Notes under the pieces: generated by a model | What the model was told of the DNA's origin: nothing | The model's database searches: none | Seen by the model: only the letters and a program-made list of their open reading frames with translations | Assembly (NCBI GenBank): GCA_900543625.1 | Contig: UQSF01000028.1 | Location: 1 to 18,264 of the forward strand | Source of the DNA: an uncultured Eubacteriales bacterium | GTDB taxonomy: Bacteria; Bacillota; Clostridia; Oscillospirales; Oscillospiraceae | DNA: 18,264 nucleotides | Direction: 5' to 3' | Translations under genes and position numbers: made by a program | Part shown: piece after piece, positions 6,551-13,875 of the stretch | How positions within the stretch are numbered: the stretch's first letter is position 1 | Layout: each line of letters opens with the position of its first letter

Positions 6551-6916
6551 TGGTGGAGATGGGGGGAGTTGAACCCCCGTCCGAAAGCGCTTTGACAGGA
6601 ACTTCTCCGGGCGCAGCGGGTTTTTGCGGGACGCCGTGCGCCCCTGTTCCCTTCAGGACAGGCAAACCGGCAAGCCTGTCAGTCCGGTAGCTTCATGATG
6701 CATGGCACGCGCAAAGCTTAGCGTGCGCACGTTCACCACTCATCGACGCTCCGCTGCCGGGCCGTGGTCCTCCCGGCGGGAACGCTCGCTATTTAAGCAG
6801 CGAGAAGAACAGTTTCGTTGTTGTTCTTTAATTTATAAGATGCCCGTTTTATGGCGGTCAGGCGCCGCCGCCCGCTATTCCTGCCTCCACACCCCCGTCG
6901 AAACCGGTACATCCCC
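6551..6916 (-). ncRNA. ssrA: Transfer-messenger RNA (tmRNA)
   Basis: tmRNA rescues stalled ribosomes together with SmpB, encoded upstream on the same strand. The mature 5' end GGGGATG pairs with CATCTCC before the terminal ACCA at the 3' end, giving a 7-bp acceptor stem with one G-U. The 3' end has a T arm of GGGGG, loop TTCAACT and CCCCC. The conserved GGTTTCGACGGGG lies just inside the 5' end. The tag frame most likely resumes at GCA (6843-6841) and encodes ASYKLKNNNETVLLAA, followed by TAA at 6795-6793; the LAA end is the usual protease degron. The resume codon is inferred. The length, 366 nt, is normal. No good promoter lies directly upstream, so it may be processed from the smpB-ppi transcript. 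Confidence 0.95.
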
Positions 6917-6937
6917 AGGATGTCGGGTGCGTCAGCC

Positions 6938-6963
6938 GCCTGCACCGCGAGCGCGGTGCAGGC
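6938..6963 (-). other. Perfect 11-bp hairpin between ppi and ssrA
   Basis: GCCTGCACCGC and GCGGTGCAGGC flank a four-base loop (GAGC, plus strand). It lies 50 bases past the isomerase stop and 21 bases before the mature tmRNA 5' end. There is no T run on the minus strand, so it is not a typical terminator. It could slow decay or guide processing of a joint transcript (inference). Confidence 0.5.
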
Positions 6964-7012
6964 AGGAACGCATTCTGGATCTTCAGACGAAACTGCCGAT
7001 GTGTTTGTTCCC

Positions 7013-7534
7013 TCAGCAGGTCTCCGGCTCGGCGTATTCCTCACCGAAGGTCTCGACCGTGACGGTCTTCATCTTCTGCTCATGGGTGGGCTTGTCGTTG
7101 AACATACTGCGCGGAGTGCGCGCGATGGCATCGACGACGTCCATGCCCTCGGTCACCTTGCCGAACGCAGCGTACTGCTTGTCGAGGTGCGGAGCGTCCA
7201 TGTGCATGATGAAAAACTGGCTGCCGGCGGAGTTCGGATCCATGGCGCGGGCCATGGACAGCGCGCCGCGGGTGTGCTTGAGGTCGTTTTTGAAGCCGTT
7301 GCTCGTGAACTCACCCTCGATGCTGTAGCCCGGGCCGCCCATGCCGGTGCCGGTCGGGTCGCCGCCCTGGATCATGAAGCCGGGGATGACGCGGTGGAAG
7401 ATCACGCCGTCATAAAAGCCCTTTTTGACCAGACTGACAAAGTTGCGCACGGTGTTCGGCGCGATCTCCGGGTAGAGCTCGGCGCGGATGATGCCGCCGT
7501 CTTCCATTTCAATGGTGACAATCGGATTGCTCAT
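7013..7534 (-). CDS. Cyclophilin-type peptidyl-prolyl cis-trans isomerase
   Basis: This enzyme catalyses cis-trans isomerisation of X-Pro bonds in the cytoplasm; there is no signal peptide. The 173-residue protein is a complete single cyclophilin domain: IEMEDGGIIRAELYPEIAP at the start, the active-site stretch FHRVIPGFMIQGGDPTGTG with the catalytic Arg, GSQFFIMHMDAPHLDKQYA and the C-terminal AFGKVTEGMDVVD. Its ATG overlaps the smpB stop by one base (TGATG), with AAAGGAG about 11 bases upstream, so it is translated from the smpB message. A frame open upstream of the ATG is smpB sequence in another frame. The link with ribosome rescue is positional only. Confidence 0.95.
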   Translation of the reverse strand: MSNPIVTIEMEDGGIIRAELYPEIAPNTVRNFVSLVKKGFYDGVIFHRVIPGFMIQGGDPTGTGMGGPGYSIEGEFTSNGFKNDLKHTRGALSMARAMDPNSAGSQFFIMHMDAPHLDKQYAAFGKVTEGMDVVDAIARTPRSMFNDKPTHEQKMKTVTVETFGEEYAEPETC

Positions 7535-8001
7535 CAGTAATTTTTCTCCTTTATCGTTCTGTCGATCTCGCGTTTGGCGCTGCGCTGCGCGTCGGCGTCG
7601 CGCTTGTCGTAGAGCTTTTTGCCCTTGCACAGGCCGAGCTCCACCTTCACGCGGCTGTCCTTGAAATACAGTGACAGCGGCACGAGCGTCAGCCCGTCCT
7701 GCTTGGTGCGGGCGTAGAGCTTCGTGATCTCCCGCCGGTGCATGAGCAGACGCTTCGGCCGGTCGGGGTCGCGGTTATAGATGCTGCCGTGCTCGTAGGG
7801 GCTGATGTGGATGCCGTAGGCAAACAGCTCCCCGTTTTTCACGGTGCAGAACGAATCTTTCAGATTGACCGTGCCCGCGCGGATGGACTTGACCTCGGTG
7901 CCGAAGAGCTCCACACCGGCCTCGAACCGCTCGAGCACGAAATAGTCATGCAGGGCCTTGCGGTTGGCCGCGACCTGCTTGACGCCCTTGGCTCTCGGCA
8001 T
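7534..8001 (-). CDS. smpB: SsrA-binding protein SmpB
   Basis: SmpB binds tmRNA and places it in the stalled ribosome A site for trans-translation. The 155-residue protein shows the full OB-fold: AANRKALHDYFVLERFEAGV, then LFGTEVKSIRAGTVNLKDSF, ISPYEHGSIYNRDPDRPKRL in the tRNA-binding face, LVPLSLYF and the G-L-KGKKLYDKR turn. The basic C-terminal tail (RSAKREIDRTIKEKNY) normally folds into the mRNA channel. The start is fixed by AGGAGG upstream. The order smpB-ppi-ssrA places both trans-translation partners within 1.5 kb on one strand. A candidate promoter lies 35 bases upstream. Confidence 0.97.
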   Translation of the reverse strand: MPRAKGVKQVAANRKALHDYFVLERFEAGVELFGTEVKSIRAGTVNLKDSFCTVKNGELFAYGIHISPYEHGSIYNRDPDRPKRLLMHRREITKLYARTKQDGLTLVPLSLYFKDSRVKVELGLCKGKKLYDKRDADAQRSAKREIDRTIKEKNY

Positions 8002-8035
8002 GGCGGGGACCTCCTTCGTGCGAAATCGTGGATAT

Positions 8036-8064
8036 AGTTTACCACATCCGGCGGCAAATGAAAA
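8036..8064 (-). promoter_or_regulatory. Candidate sigma-A promoter for smpB
   Basis: On the minus strand TTTTCA (8064-8059) and TAAACT (8041-8036) are separated by 17 bases, and a TG precedes the -10 at the extended position. Each hexamer matches consensus at four or five positions. Transcription would start near 8030. Confidence 0.4.
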
Positions 8065-8072
8065 GAGCGAAA

Positions 8073-8369
8073 TCAGCAGAAATAACGCCGAAGCGTCGCA
8101 ATGGCGTTACGCCGGGCGACGACGTCTCCGTGTTCGCGGATGTGCGCGTACAATTGTCCGCTGCACGGCAGCGCCTCGCCGAACTCGAACACGGCGTTCG
8201 GCAGCAGCGTATCCTCTGCGCGTGTGAACAGCTCCCAGCCTCCGGCTATGTACACCACGTCCGAGTCGATCCCCTCGGGGCAGCAGCCGAGCGCTGCGGT
8301 CAGATCGGCAAACGAGCCGAAGCGAAACCGGCGCGGCGGATCTGAAACGGGTCTTGCGATGCACAGCAC
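8073..8369 (-). CDS. Hypothetical protein, 98 residues
   Basis: I do not recognise this protein. It is soluble, without membrane segments or signal peptide, and has balanced composition (PEGIDSDVVYIAGGWELF, LLPNAVFEFGEALPCSG, YAHIREHGDVVARRNA), unlike the arginine-rich shadows that GC-rich frames produce, which argues it is real. The start is awkward: the only standard start is the GTG at 8369, and the AGGAGG on this strand (8376-8371) lies too close to it. A second GTG at 8364 has better spacing but is in another frame with arginine-rich translation. A start or sequencing problem is possible. It is 71 bases upstream of smpB on the same strand and divergent from the NUDIX gene. Confidence 0.55.
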   Translation of the reverse strand: MLCIARPVSDPPRRFRFGSFADLTAALGCCPEGIDSDVVYIAGGWELFTRAEDTLLPNAVFEFGEALPCSGQLYAHIREHGDVVARRNAIATLRRYFC

Positions 8370-8412
8370 CTCCTTTCCGGCGTCAGCAGACGCCGCGTAC
8401 TACTCAAAATAT

Positions 8413-8442
8413 ATGGCATTCCGGGCAGGAATATGGTATCAT
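8413..8442 (+). promoter_or_regulatory. Weak candidate promoter for the NUDIX gene
   Basis: ATGGCA (8413-8418) and TATCAT (8437-8442) are separated by 18 bases, in the divergent gap ahead of the NUDIX start. The hexamers match consensus at about four positions each. Confidence 0.3.
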
Positions 8443-8467
8443 GCCAGAGAAGAAGGAGTGGTGGTTC

Positions 8468-9034
8468 ATGGAACTGATCGAAGAAAAACTCAAGACCGTC
8501 ACAAGCTACCACGGCGTGATCGTCAACGTCCGGCTCGACGAGGCGCGCCTCCCCGACGGCAGCACGGCCAAGCGCGAGGTCGTGGAGCATCCGGGCGGCG
8601 TGACGGTGCTGCCGCTGGAGGCCGACGGCACGGTCTGGTGCGTGCGGCAGTACCGCTATCCGTTTTCGCGCACGCTGCTCGAGCTGCCGGCCGGCAAGCT
8701 CGAACCGGGGGAAGCACCGGAGCGGGCGGCGGCGCGCGAGCTCTCGGAGGAGACGGGACTCAGCGCGGGACGGCTGCAGTATCTGGGCGCGAACTTCACC
8801 TCGCCCGGCTACTCGCAGGAGGTGCTGCACATTTACCTTGCGCGCGATCTGCACCACGGCGCGGCGCACCTTGACCCCGGAGAATTCCTGAATCTGGAGC
8901 GGTATCCGCTGGGGGCGCTCGTGCAGATGGCGCTGGATGGTGAACTCTGTGACGGGAAAACGACTGTTGCGCTGCTGAAAACGCAGCTTTTGCTCGCGCG
9001 GGAGCGCGGAGAAGCGGCATCCGGAGGGTTGTGA
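8468..9034 (+). CDS. ADP-ribose pyrophosphatase, NUDIX hydrolase (NudF type)
   Basis: This enzyme probably hydrolyses ADP-ribose to AMP and ribose-5-phosphate. The 188-residue protein contains a perfect Nudix box at residues 76-98: G76, E82, R90-E91, E94-E95 and G97, inside GKLEPGE...AARELSEETGL. Ahead of it are GGVTVLPL and VRQYRYP, the strand pair typical of the ADP-ribose pyrophosphatase subfamily, and afterwards SPGYSQEVLHIYLA, which fits that subfamily's substrate loop. The ATG was chosen for GAAGGAG 9 bases upstream; an in-frame ATG at 8441 has only a weak site. It stands alone between the divergent hypothetical gene and the murA promoter. Substrate choice is inferred from family. Confidence 0.9.
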   Translation: MELIEEKLKTVTSYHGVIVNVRLDEARLPDGSTAKREVVEHPGGVTVLPLEADGTVWCVRQYRYPFSRTLLELPAGKLEPGEAPERAAARELSEETGLSAGRLQYLGANFTSPGYSQEVLHIYLARDLHHGAAHLDPGEFLNLERYPLGALVQMALDGELCDGKTTVALLKTQLLLARERGEAASGGL

Positions 9035-9063
9035 TTGCTTTTCCGGAAAAACCATGCTATAAT
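9035..9063 (+). promoter_or_regulatory. Strong sigma-A promoter of the murA operon
   Basis: TTGCTT (9035-9040) is followed after exactly 17 bases by TATAAT (9058-9063), and a TGC precedes it, giving an extended -10. The -35 begins right at the NUDIX stop. Transcription should start near 9070, leaving a leader of about 105 bases before murA. The spacer contains the perfect palindrome TTTTCCGGAAAA (9039-9050). Confidence 0.75.
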
Positions 9064-9174
9064 CCGTTGTTAGGTTCCGTTAAAATCGGGCAAGCTATGC
9101 ACGAAGCGCGGCCAAAAGCGGCTGCAGATGCGCACCGGCGCTCTGCCTTCGCAGCATGAGAGGTGTCAAATACT

Positions 9175-10467
9175 TTGAATAGATATGTGATACATGGCGG
9201 CAGACCCCTGCACGGGGAGATCGAGATCAGCGGCGCGAAAAACGCGGCCGTGGCGATCATCCCGGCGGCTTTGATGGTTGACGGTGTCTGCCGGATCGAG
9301 AATATGCCGCAGATCAGCGATGTGGATATGCTCCTGAAGATCCTTCAGGGGCTTGGTGCGCGTGTGGAATACCTCAGCCCCTCCGCCGTTGAGATCGACT
9401 GTACGCAGGTGCGCTTCACCGAGCCGCCGTATGACCTGATGCGCAAGATCCGCGCGTCGTATTACTTCATCGGCTCGATGCTCGGCCGCTTCGGCTCGGC
9501 CAAGACGACCATGCCCGGCGGCTGCAACTTCGGCGTCCGGCCGATCGATCAGCACATCAAGGGCATGACCGCGATGGGCGCAAACGTCGAGGTGAAAAAC
9601 GGCTTTGTCTATGCCGACACGCCCGACGGCCGCCTGCATGGGGCAAAGGTATATCTGGATAAGGTCTCCGTCGGCGCGACGATGAACATCATCATCGCGG
9701 CGACGCTTGCGCGCGGCCGCACCGTGATCGAGAACGCGGCGCGCGAGCCGCACATCGTCGACCTTGCCAACTTCCTCAATTCCATGGGTGCGGACATTCG
9801 CGGCGCCGGTACGGATTCGATCCGTATCCAGGGCGTCGAGCGTCTGCACGGCGGCACGTACAGCGTCATCCCCGACCAGATCGAGGCGGGCACGTATATG
9901 ACGGCCTGCGCCGCCGCCGGCGGTGAAGTGCTCCTGACGAACGTGATCCCGCGCCATCTCGAGTGCATCAGCGCAAAGCTGCGCGAGATGGGCGTGACCG
10001 TCGTCGAGGGCGGCGACAGCGTGCTCGTGCGCAGCAACGGCCGCCTGCGCCATACGAATGTCAAGACCCAGCCGTACCCCGGCTTCCCGACGGATATGCA
10101 GCCGCAGATCAGCGTGGCGCTGTGTCTGGCCGACGGCACGAGCGTCGTGACCGAGGGCGTGTACGATAATCGCTATAAGTACATTCAGGAGCTGGCACGC
10201 ATGGGCGCGGACGCGCAGGTCAACGGCTGCACCGCCGTGCTCAACGGCGTGGATGGCCTGCACGGTGCGGAGGTCAGGGCGTGCGACCTGCGCGCCGGTG
10301 CCGCCGTGGTCATCGCCGGTCTGTGCGCCGTGGGGGAGACCGTGGTCACGGACATCCACTTTATCGAGCGCGGCTATGAAAACTTCGTCGGTAAGCTGCG
10401 CAGCATCGGCGCCGACATCGTGCTCGAGCGCGACGACGCCGAGCAGTGTGTGGCCGCTGCCGAATGA
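9175..10467 (+). CDS. murA: UDP-N-acetylglucosamine 1-carboxyvinyltransferase (MurA)
   Basis: MurA makes the first committed step of peptidoglycan synthesis, moving enolpyruvate from PEP to UDP-GlcNAc in the cytoplasm. The 430-residue protein has the substrate-binding ISGAKNAAV (K22, N23) and the catalytic-loop cysteine C117 in MPGGCNFGVRPIDQHIKG, so it should be fosfomycin-sensitive in principle (family knowledge). Further family marks are AREPHIVDLANFL, PDQIEAGTYM and PYPGFPTDMQPQ. The TTG start at 9175 is preferred because GAGAGGTG lies about 10 bases ahead and the product then begins MNRYVIHGG as in relatives; a GTG at 9163 would add four residues but has no ribosome site. Its stop overlaps the walJ start, opening a five-gene operon. 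Confidence 0.96.
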   Translation: MNRYVIHGGRPLHGEIEISGAKNAAVAIIPAALMVDGVCRIENMPQISDVDMLLKILQGLGARVEYLSPSAVEIDCTQVRFTEPPYDLMRKIRASYYFIGSMLGRFGSAKTTMPGGCNFGVRPIDQHIKGMTAMGANVEVKNGFVYADTPDGRLHGAKVYLDKVSVGATMNIIIAATLARGRTVIENAAREPHIVDLANFLNSMGADIRGAGTDSIRIQGVERLHGGTYSVIPDQIEAGTYMTACAAAGGEVLLTNVIPRHLECISAKLREMGVTVVEGGDSVLVRSNGRLRHTNVKTQPYPGFPTDMQPQISVALCLADGTSVVTEGVYDNRYKYIQELARMGADAQVNGCTAVLNGVDGLHGAEVRACDLRAGAAVVIAGLCAVGETVVTDIHFIERGYENFVGKLRSIGADIVLERDDAEQCVAAAE

Positions 10468-11261
10468 ATATTGCCCTGTTTGCCAGCGGCTCGAGCGGCA
10501 ACTGCGCGCTCGTGTCCGACGGCGATACCCATATTTTGCTCGACGCCGGCATCTCCGCGCGGCGCATCCGTGCCGGACTCTCGGCGCAGGATGTGACGGC
10601 GGACGCGCTCGCGGGCGTGCTCGTCACGCATGAGCACTCCGACCATGTCAAGGGGCTTGCGGTGCTGCTGCGGCACGACCCTGTGCCGGTGTATGCGCTG
10701 CCTGCCGTGTGCGCTGCGCTGCGTGCGCAGCTGCCGGTCGAATGCCTGCATGAGATCGCGCCGGATGCGCCGTTTTGCCTCGGCGATGTGCGTGTGACGC
10801 CGTTTGCGACGCCGCACGACGCGGCCGGAAGCTGCGGCTACCGGCTCGACGGCTCGGCGCATTTCGGCCTCTGCACCGACCTCGGCGTCGTGACGGACAC
10901 CGTGCGCGCGGCGCTCTGCGGCGTGGACTGTGCCGTCATCGAGGCCAACCACGATCCGGAGCTTTTGCGCACCGGACCTTATCCGGTCTATCTCAAGCGG
11001 CGCATCGCGTCCGACCACGGGCACCTGTCGAATGAAAGCGCCGGAGCGCTCGCGGTGTTCCTTGCGGAACATGGGGCGCAGCAGCTCATCCTCGGCCATC
11101 TCAGCCGGGAGAACAACACCCCGCGCGCCGCGCTTGACACCGTGTCGCAGGCGCTCGCGGACGCGGGCTTTTTGCCCGGTGAGCAGCCGGAGCTCTATGC
11201 CGCGCCGGCCGATACGCCGCTCGTGCTTGCGGCGGGAAAGGCGTGCGTATGCTGTCGATAA
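10464..11261 (+). CDS. walJ: MBL-fold metallohydrolase, WalJ/YycJ-like
   Basis: This is a cytoplasmic metallo-beta-lactamase-fold protein of 265 residues. It begins MNIALFASGSSGNC, the signature opening of the YycJ/WalJ group, and carries the metal motif THEHSDH (H56, H58, D60, H61), with additional ligands plausible at FATPHDAAG, TDLGVVTD and LGHLSRENN. WalJ in low-GC Gram-positives is linked to the WalRK cell-wall regulon and has 5'-3' exonuclease activity on DNA; neither walR nor walK is in this window. The start overlaps the murA stop by ATGA, so it is coupled to cell-wall synthesis at the transcript level. Placement before rlmH matches the usual order in Firmicutes. Confidence 0.88.
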   Translation: MNIALFASGSSGNCALVSDGDTHILLDAGISARRIRAGLSAQDVTADALAGVLVTHEHSDHVKGLAVLLRHDPVPVYALPAVCAALRAQLPVECLHEIAPDAPFCLGDVRVTPFATPHDAAGSCGYRLDGSAHFGLCTDLGVVTDTVRAALCGVDCAVIEANHDPELLRTGPYPVYLKRRIASDHGHLSNESAGALAVFLAEHGAQQLILGHLSRENNTPRAALDTVSQALADAGFLPGEQPELYAAPADTPLVLAAGKACVCCR

Positions 11262-11731
11262 CGCTCCTGTGCGTCGGAAAGATGCGGGAGACTTATTATA
11301 CCTCCGCGTTTGCGGAATATGCCAAGCGGCTGGGCGCTTACTGCCGGTTCGAATTGGCGGAGCTGCCGGAGCAGCGTCTGCCCGAGCGCCCGTCACCGAA
11401 AGAGATCCGCGCGGCACTGGAAAAAGAGGCACAGACCATCCGCGCGCGCATCCCGAAGGGTGCGGCCGTGATCGCCATGTGCGTCGAGGGAAAGCTCCTC
11501 TCGAGCGAGGCGCTCGCACGGCAGCTTGCCGGTTACGCGGCGGGCGGCACGTCGAAGGTGTGCTTTCTTGTCGGCGGGTCGTTCGGTCTGGACGAGGAGC
11601 TCAAGCGCGAGGCGTCGCTGCGGCTGAGTATGTCGCCGATGACGTTCCCGCACCATCTGGCGCGCGTCATGCTCGCCGAGCAGATCTACCGCGCGTGCAC
11701 GATCAACGCGGGCACGCAATATCACAAATAG
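11249..11731 (+). CDS. rlmH: 23S rRNA (pseudouridine1915-N3)-methyltransferase RlmH
   Basis: RlmH is a SPOUT-family enzyme that methylates pseudouridine 1915 in helix 69 of 23S rRNA on assembled 70S ribosomes. The 160-residue length is exactly typical. The start is MLSITLLCVGKM, the middle has PSPKEIRAALEKEAQTI, and the knotted SAM site is LVGGSFGLDEELKREA, followed by LRLSMSPMTFPHHLARVML and the conserved C-terminus GTQYHK. The ATG at 11249 has GGAAAGG about 8 bases upstream and overlaps the walJ stop by 13 bases. Its presence in the murA operon links ribosome maturation with wall synthesis only by transcription. Confidence 0.97.
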   Translation: MLSITLLCVGKMRETYYTSAFAEYAKRLGAYCRFELAELPEQRLPERPSPKEIRAALEKEAQTIRARIPKGAAVIAMCVEGKLLSSEALARQLAGYAAGGTSKVCFLVGGSFGLDEELKREASLRLSMSPMTFPHHLARVMLAEQIYRACTINAGTQYHK

Positions 11732-11749
11732 GAACATAGGAGAACTACC

Positions 11750-12085
11750 ATGGCGCAAGAGCTGAAAGCAGAGTGGGGCAGATCGCTTCCCGGCGATTTG
11801 CTCAAGCGCTGGCCGCGCAATGCGGACGGCGAGCTGGTGCCCCCGGCGTTGCTGACCAAGTGCACGGGCATCGATATGGACGATGTGCTGCTGGTCAATA
11901 TGCTGGAGGCCTATGGCATCCCCTGCCTGAAAAACTATCCCGGGGACGGCCAGTTTGGAAAGATCATGTTGGGTATGTCCGGTTACGGAGTGGAAATTCT
12001 GGTCCCGGAAACGCTGCTTGCCGACGCGCAGGCACTCCGGGAGGGCTGCGCCTCGGCGCTGACGGAAGGAGAAGACGATGCGTAA
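11750..12085 (+). CDS. Small DUF2007-like protein
   Basis: This 111-residue soluble protein has no signal or membrane segment. Residues 43-93 read DDVLLVNMLEAYGIPCL, then a glycine-rich middle and GVEILVPETLLADAQALREG. That pattern (helix, short strand, loop, VxVLVPxxxxxxAxxL) is the DUF2007 putative signal-transducing domain. The function of that family is unknown. AGGAG precedes the ATG, 18 bases after rlmH, and the stop overlaps the pgcA start by 8 bases, so it belongs to the operon. The N-terminal 40 residues (SLPGDLLKRWPRNADGELVP) are an extension not obvious in the minimal domain. The family call is by pattern only. Confidence 0.75.
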   Translation: MAQELKAEWGRSLPGDLLKRWPRNADGELVPPALLTKCTGIDMDDVLLVNMLEAYGIPCLKNYPGDGQFGKIMLGMSGYGVEILVPETLLADAQALREGCASALTEGEDDA

Positions 12086-13808
12086 TTACATGGAAGAATA
12101 CCAGCGTTGGCTCGACAGTCCCGCGCTCTCCAATGCGGAGTGGGAAGAGCTCAATGCCATCCGCGATGATAAAAAAGAGATCGAGAGCCGCTTTTTCGCC
12201 CCGCTCGAGTTCGGCACGGCCGGCCTGCGCGGTGAGATGGCGCTCGGCTGCCGCCGTATGAACATCCACGTCATCCGCCACGCCACGCAGGCGTTCGCGG
12301 AGGTCATCAAGGCCGAGGGCGCGGGTGCGTGCTCGCGCGGCATCGCCATCTGCTTTGACTGCCGCGTCAACAGTGAGCGCTTTGCGCATGAGGCCGCGTC
12401 CGTCATGGCGGCCAACGGCATCCACGTGCGTATTTTTGACGCCCTGCGCCCGACGCCGGAGCTGTCGTTCGCCGTCAAGCACTACGGCACGACGGCCGGA
12501 CTGAACATCACGGCCAGCCACAACCCGAAGGAATATAACGGCTACAAGGTCTACTGGTCCGACGGCGCACAGCTGCCGCCGCAGCACGCCGCCGCCATCG
12601 CCAGAAACATGGAGCGGCTGGACATCTTCAACGACATCCAGCGCATGGACTTTGACGATGCGGTGCGTCAGGGACTGGTGGAGTTCATGGGCGCGGAGAC
12701 GGACGAGGCCTTCCTCGCAAACGTCCTGCGTCAGCCGATCGACCCGGACGTCGTCCGCCGCGTGGCCGACCGCTTCAAGATCGTCTACACGCCGTTTCAC
12801 GGCGCGGGCTGGCACCTTGTGCCCGAGGCGCTGCACCGCCTGGGCATGACGCAGGTCATCCCCGTCAAGGAGCAGATGGTGCTCGACGGCACGTTCCCGA
12901 CCGTGGAGAGCCCGAACCCGGAAAACCCGGAGGGCTTCTATCTGGCCATCGACCTCGCCAAGAAGGTCGGCAGCGACCTCATCCTCGGCACCGATCCGGA
13001 CTCCGACCGTGTCGGCGTCATGGTGCGCGGTGCGGACGGGGAGTACCACACCATCACCGGCAACCAGATGGGCGTGCTGCTGCTTGACTATATCATCACG
13101 GCGCACATCCGCAAGGGAACGCTGCCGGAAAACGCGGCCGCGCTCTCGACGATCGTCACGTCCAAGATGGTGCGGCGGATCTGCGATGTGAACAATATCC
13201 ACTTTGAGGAGACGTTCACGGGCTTCAAGTTCATGGCCGAGAAGCTGGCCGAGTACCAGCGCGACGGCTCGTATCAGTACCTGCTCGCCTTTGAGGAGAG
13301 CTACGGCTACATGATGGGCGACTATGTCCGCGACAAGGACGCCGTGACCGCCTGCGTGATGATCACGGAGATGGCGGCGTACTACTTCGAGCAGGGCATG
13401 ACGCTGGCACAGGCGCTCGATGCGCTGTACGAGAAGTACGGCTTCTACGGTGAGCGCACGCTCAATCTGGTCATGCCGGGGCTCGACGGTCTGGAGAAAA
13501 TGCGCGCACTCATGGCGCAGCTGCGCCGCGAGCCGCTGCAGGAGATCGCAGGCACGAAGGTCGTGCGCATGCGCGACTATCAGGACGGCTCGGTGTACGT
13601 CATGGGGCTCGGCAAGATGGGCAAAACACCCATCTCCGGCTCGAACGTGCTGTACTTTGAGCTGGACGACGGCTGCGCGTTCATCGTGCGTCCGTCCGGT
13701 ACGGAGCCGAAGATCAAGGTTTATATCCTCGGCGTCGGCGCGACGCGCCCCGAGTGCGACGAGCGTGTGCAGCGCTACGCGCAGTTTGCCGAGACGCTGC
13801 GCGGCTGA
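12078..13808 (+). CDS. pgcA: Phospho-sugar mutase (alpha-phosphoglucomutase/phosphomannomutase, PgcA type)
   Basis: This enzyme interconverts hexose 1- and 6-phosphates and in Firmicutes supplies glucose-1-phosphate for UDP-glucose and envelope glycans. The 576-residue protein is the long PgcA form. Motifs are FGTAGLRG near 45, the phosphoserine loop TASHNPKEYNG (S147), the metal loop DPDSDR (306-311), the sugar-binding FEESYGY and the phosphate-binding RPSGTEPKIK at the C-terminus. All catalytic positions are present. GAAGGAG precedes the ATG, and the start overlaps the upstream DUF2007-like gene by 8 bases. It is the last gene before a strong terminator. Preference for glucose over mannose cannot be read directly from motifs. 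Confidence 0.93.
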   Translation: MRNYMEEYQRWLDSPALSNAEWEELNAIRDDKKEIESRFFAPLEFGTAGLRGEMALGCRRMNIHVIRHATQAFAEVIKAEGAGACSRGIAICFDCRVNSERFAHEAASVMAANGIHVRIFDALRPTPELSFAVKHYGTTAGLNITASHNPKEYNGYKVYWSDGAQLPPQHAAAIARNMERLDIFNDIQRMDFDDAVRQGLVEFMGAETDEAFLANVLRQPIDPDVVRRVADRFKIVYTPFHGAGWHLVPEALHRLGMTQVIPVKEQMVLDGTFPTVESPNPENPEGFYLAIDLAKKVGSDLILGTDPDSDRVGVMVRGADGEYHTITGNQMGVLLLDYIITAHIRKGTLPENAAALSTIVTSKMVRRICDVNNIHFEETFTGFKFMAEKLAEYQRDGSYQYLLAFEESYGYMMGDYVRDKDAVTACVMITEMAAYYFEQGMTLAQALDALYEKYGFYGERTLNLVMPGLDGLEKMRALMAQLRREPLQEIAGTKVVRMRDYQDGSVYVMGLGKMGKTPISGSNVLYFELDDGCAFIVRPSGTEPKIKVYILGVGATRPECDERVQRYAQFAETLRG

Positions 13809-13824
13809 ACACACATCCAATGTA

Positions 13825-13863
13825 CCGGCCCTCCGGCAATGTGCGCCGGAGGGCCGGCTTTTC
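13825..13863 (+). terminator. Intrinsic terminator of the murA-pgcA operon
   Basis: A perfect 13-bp GC-rich stem (CCGGCCCTCCGGC and its complement) with loop AATGTGC is followed by CTTTTC. It begins 16 bases after the pgcA stop and ends 12 bases before the next gene. Confidence 0.92.
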
Positions 13864-13875
13864 GAGGGGAAACGT

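Noticed and set aside
6917..7012. Sigma-A promoter directly upstream of ssrA
   Set aside because: The expected -10 position relative to the mature 5' end reads CCCGAC and no alternative hexamer pair at 16-18 bases spacing was convincing.
9166..10359. A 397-codon open frame on the minus strand opposite murA
   Set aside because: Composition is histidine/arginine/alanine-rich, there is no ribosome site, and it is fully explained as the complement of murA codon bias.
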